Below, piece by piece: positions 63,449 to 64,000 of a stretch of 64,000 bases of DNA. The notes under the pieces were generated by a model. The model did not search any database and was not told the origin of the DNA. It saw only the letters and a program-made list of their open reading frames with translations. The stretch's first letter is position 1. Every line of letters starts with the position of its first letter. This stretch comes from Tillandsia leiboldiana (Eukaryota > Streptophyta > Magnoliopsida > Poales > Bromeliaceae), in contig CM055067.1 of assembly GCA_029204045.2 (NCBI GenBank), forward strand, positions 31,136,838 to 31,200,837, written 5' to 3'. A program made the position numbers and the translations under genes.

Positions 63449-64000
63449 TGTGATAACCGCGGATTTATTTTTACCTTTCTGGGTTTTTCCGTTGAATTTA
63501 TTGAACCATTCTGTTGACCATAGGGTCCGAGGGTAACTTTGTACTTATTTTTCTGGGCAGACCGTCGGGGCTCGCGGGTATTTTTGGTTAATAAGGCTCG
63601 CGAAACGGAGACCGGCGGTGCGATCGATTTTGGATTCCGACCCCCGGATCTCCCAGAATAAATTCCGGAAGTTGGTACAGTAGCCCAGGCGACTTACGCG
63701 TTCCTCGAGGCAAACCGGACATGGTCAGTAGTCAAACTTGATTTCTTCAAGTCAGAAATCGCTAGTTCCTTTCCCCGCTTCTTGATTCACCCGGTCTTCT
63801 GACTCGTAAATTAGGGATCGAGGAACCAATTCCCCATCGACCGCACCCAAACAACAGATTTAAACTCCAAGGGGAGGGGAACTAGGGTTCCCCGTTCCTT
63901 TCTTTTTCCCCTTTTGTATGCGTGAGAACCCCGAACTCCTTCCCACCCCTACCGAGGCGACGCGAGAGCCGGAACCTTGACGAGGAGAAGAAGGAGATCG
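63449..64000 (+). mobile_element. LTR I (P/Q-related, partial at window end)
   Basis: Starts about TGTGATAACCGCGG. It contains blocks shared with the first 300 bp of P and Q LTRs (GGCTCGCG...ATTTTTGG, AAGGCTCGCGAAACGGAGA, TTCCGACCCCCGG, AGAATAAATTCCGGAAGTT). It continues past the window in a purine-rich leader. Confidence 0.65.

Overview
The window looks like gene-poor, probably heterochromatic DNA from a flowering plant. No host protein-coding gene could be supported. Almost every base belongs to nested, mostly decayed LTR retrotransposons: at least three related Ty3/gypsy groups, one Ty1/copia remnant and one 5S-carrying Cassandra-type LTR. Evidence: plant initiator-Met primer-binding sites (TGGTATCAGAG[C/A]) next to LTR ends of the form ...GGGGCGTGACA, a chromovirus (Tekay/Del-like) polyprotein with GPY/F module and chromodomain-like tail, and 3-4 kb LTRs. 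Lineage below angiosperm cannot be told from this sequence alone.

Layout. 111-12459: LTR A (111-4055) abuts a second element of the same family: 5' LTR B 4056-7961, dead internal region 7962-11316, 3' LTR C from 11317 into an assembly gap (12460-12559). 12560-13636: piece of a minus-strand LTR with a ~159-bp tandem repeat. 13637-20189: dead gypsy internal region plus 3' LTR (element D), inserted into the 5' LTR of element E (20190-27425), whose internal region carries a ~1.8 kb 30-bp minisatellite. 27443-27619: Cassandra-type LTR. 27620-55628: minus-strand Tekay-like element T, the best preserved one (all RT, RNase H and integrase catalytic residues present, but seven premature stops). Its 5' LTR is split by a 17.1 kb plus-strand element P (36019-53165, 5-bp duplication GCGAC). 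P's own 3' LTR is in turn split by a minus-strand relative Q (42819-50121, left end lost in the gap 42719-42818). 55629-58102: copia gag remnant and two copia LTRs in inverted orientation. 58103-64000: gypsy fragment and pieces of four further LTRs (H, G, F, I).

How the parts work together: each gypsy LTR carries a G-box/ABRE-rich U3, a TATA box and a GC-rich leader. It then has a 5' splice-site-like motif (AGGTGGGT or AAGGTGAGT), a region with a hypervariable tandem array, and in several copies a strong 3' splice site. The arrays may therefore sit in leader introns. Downstream of the primer site, three elements share a hairpin with a self-complementary loop, placed like a retroviral dimerisation signal. 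The copia LTRs carry seven small hairpins with a constant TGGATT loop and varying, paired stems. These structural leader elements are the most original content of the window.

Limits: all boundaries were read by eye. LTR identity, splicing and structure claims are inferences. Two gaps, and indel-rich sequence beside them, limit the reconstruction of C, P and Q.
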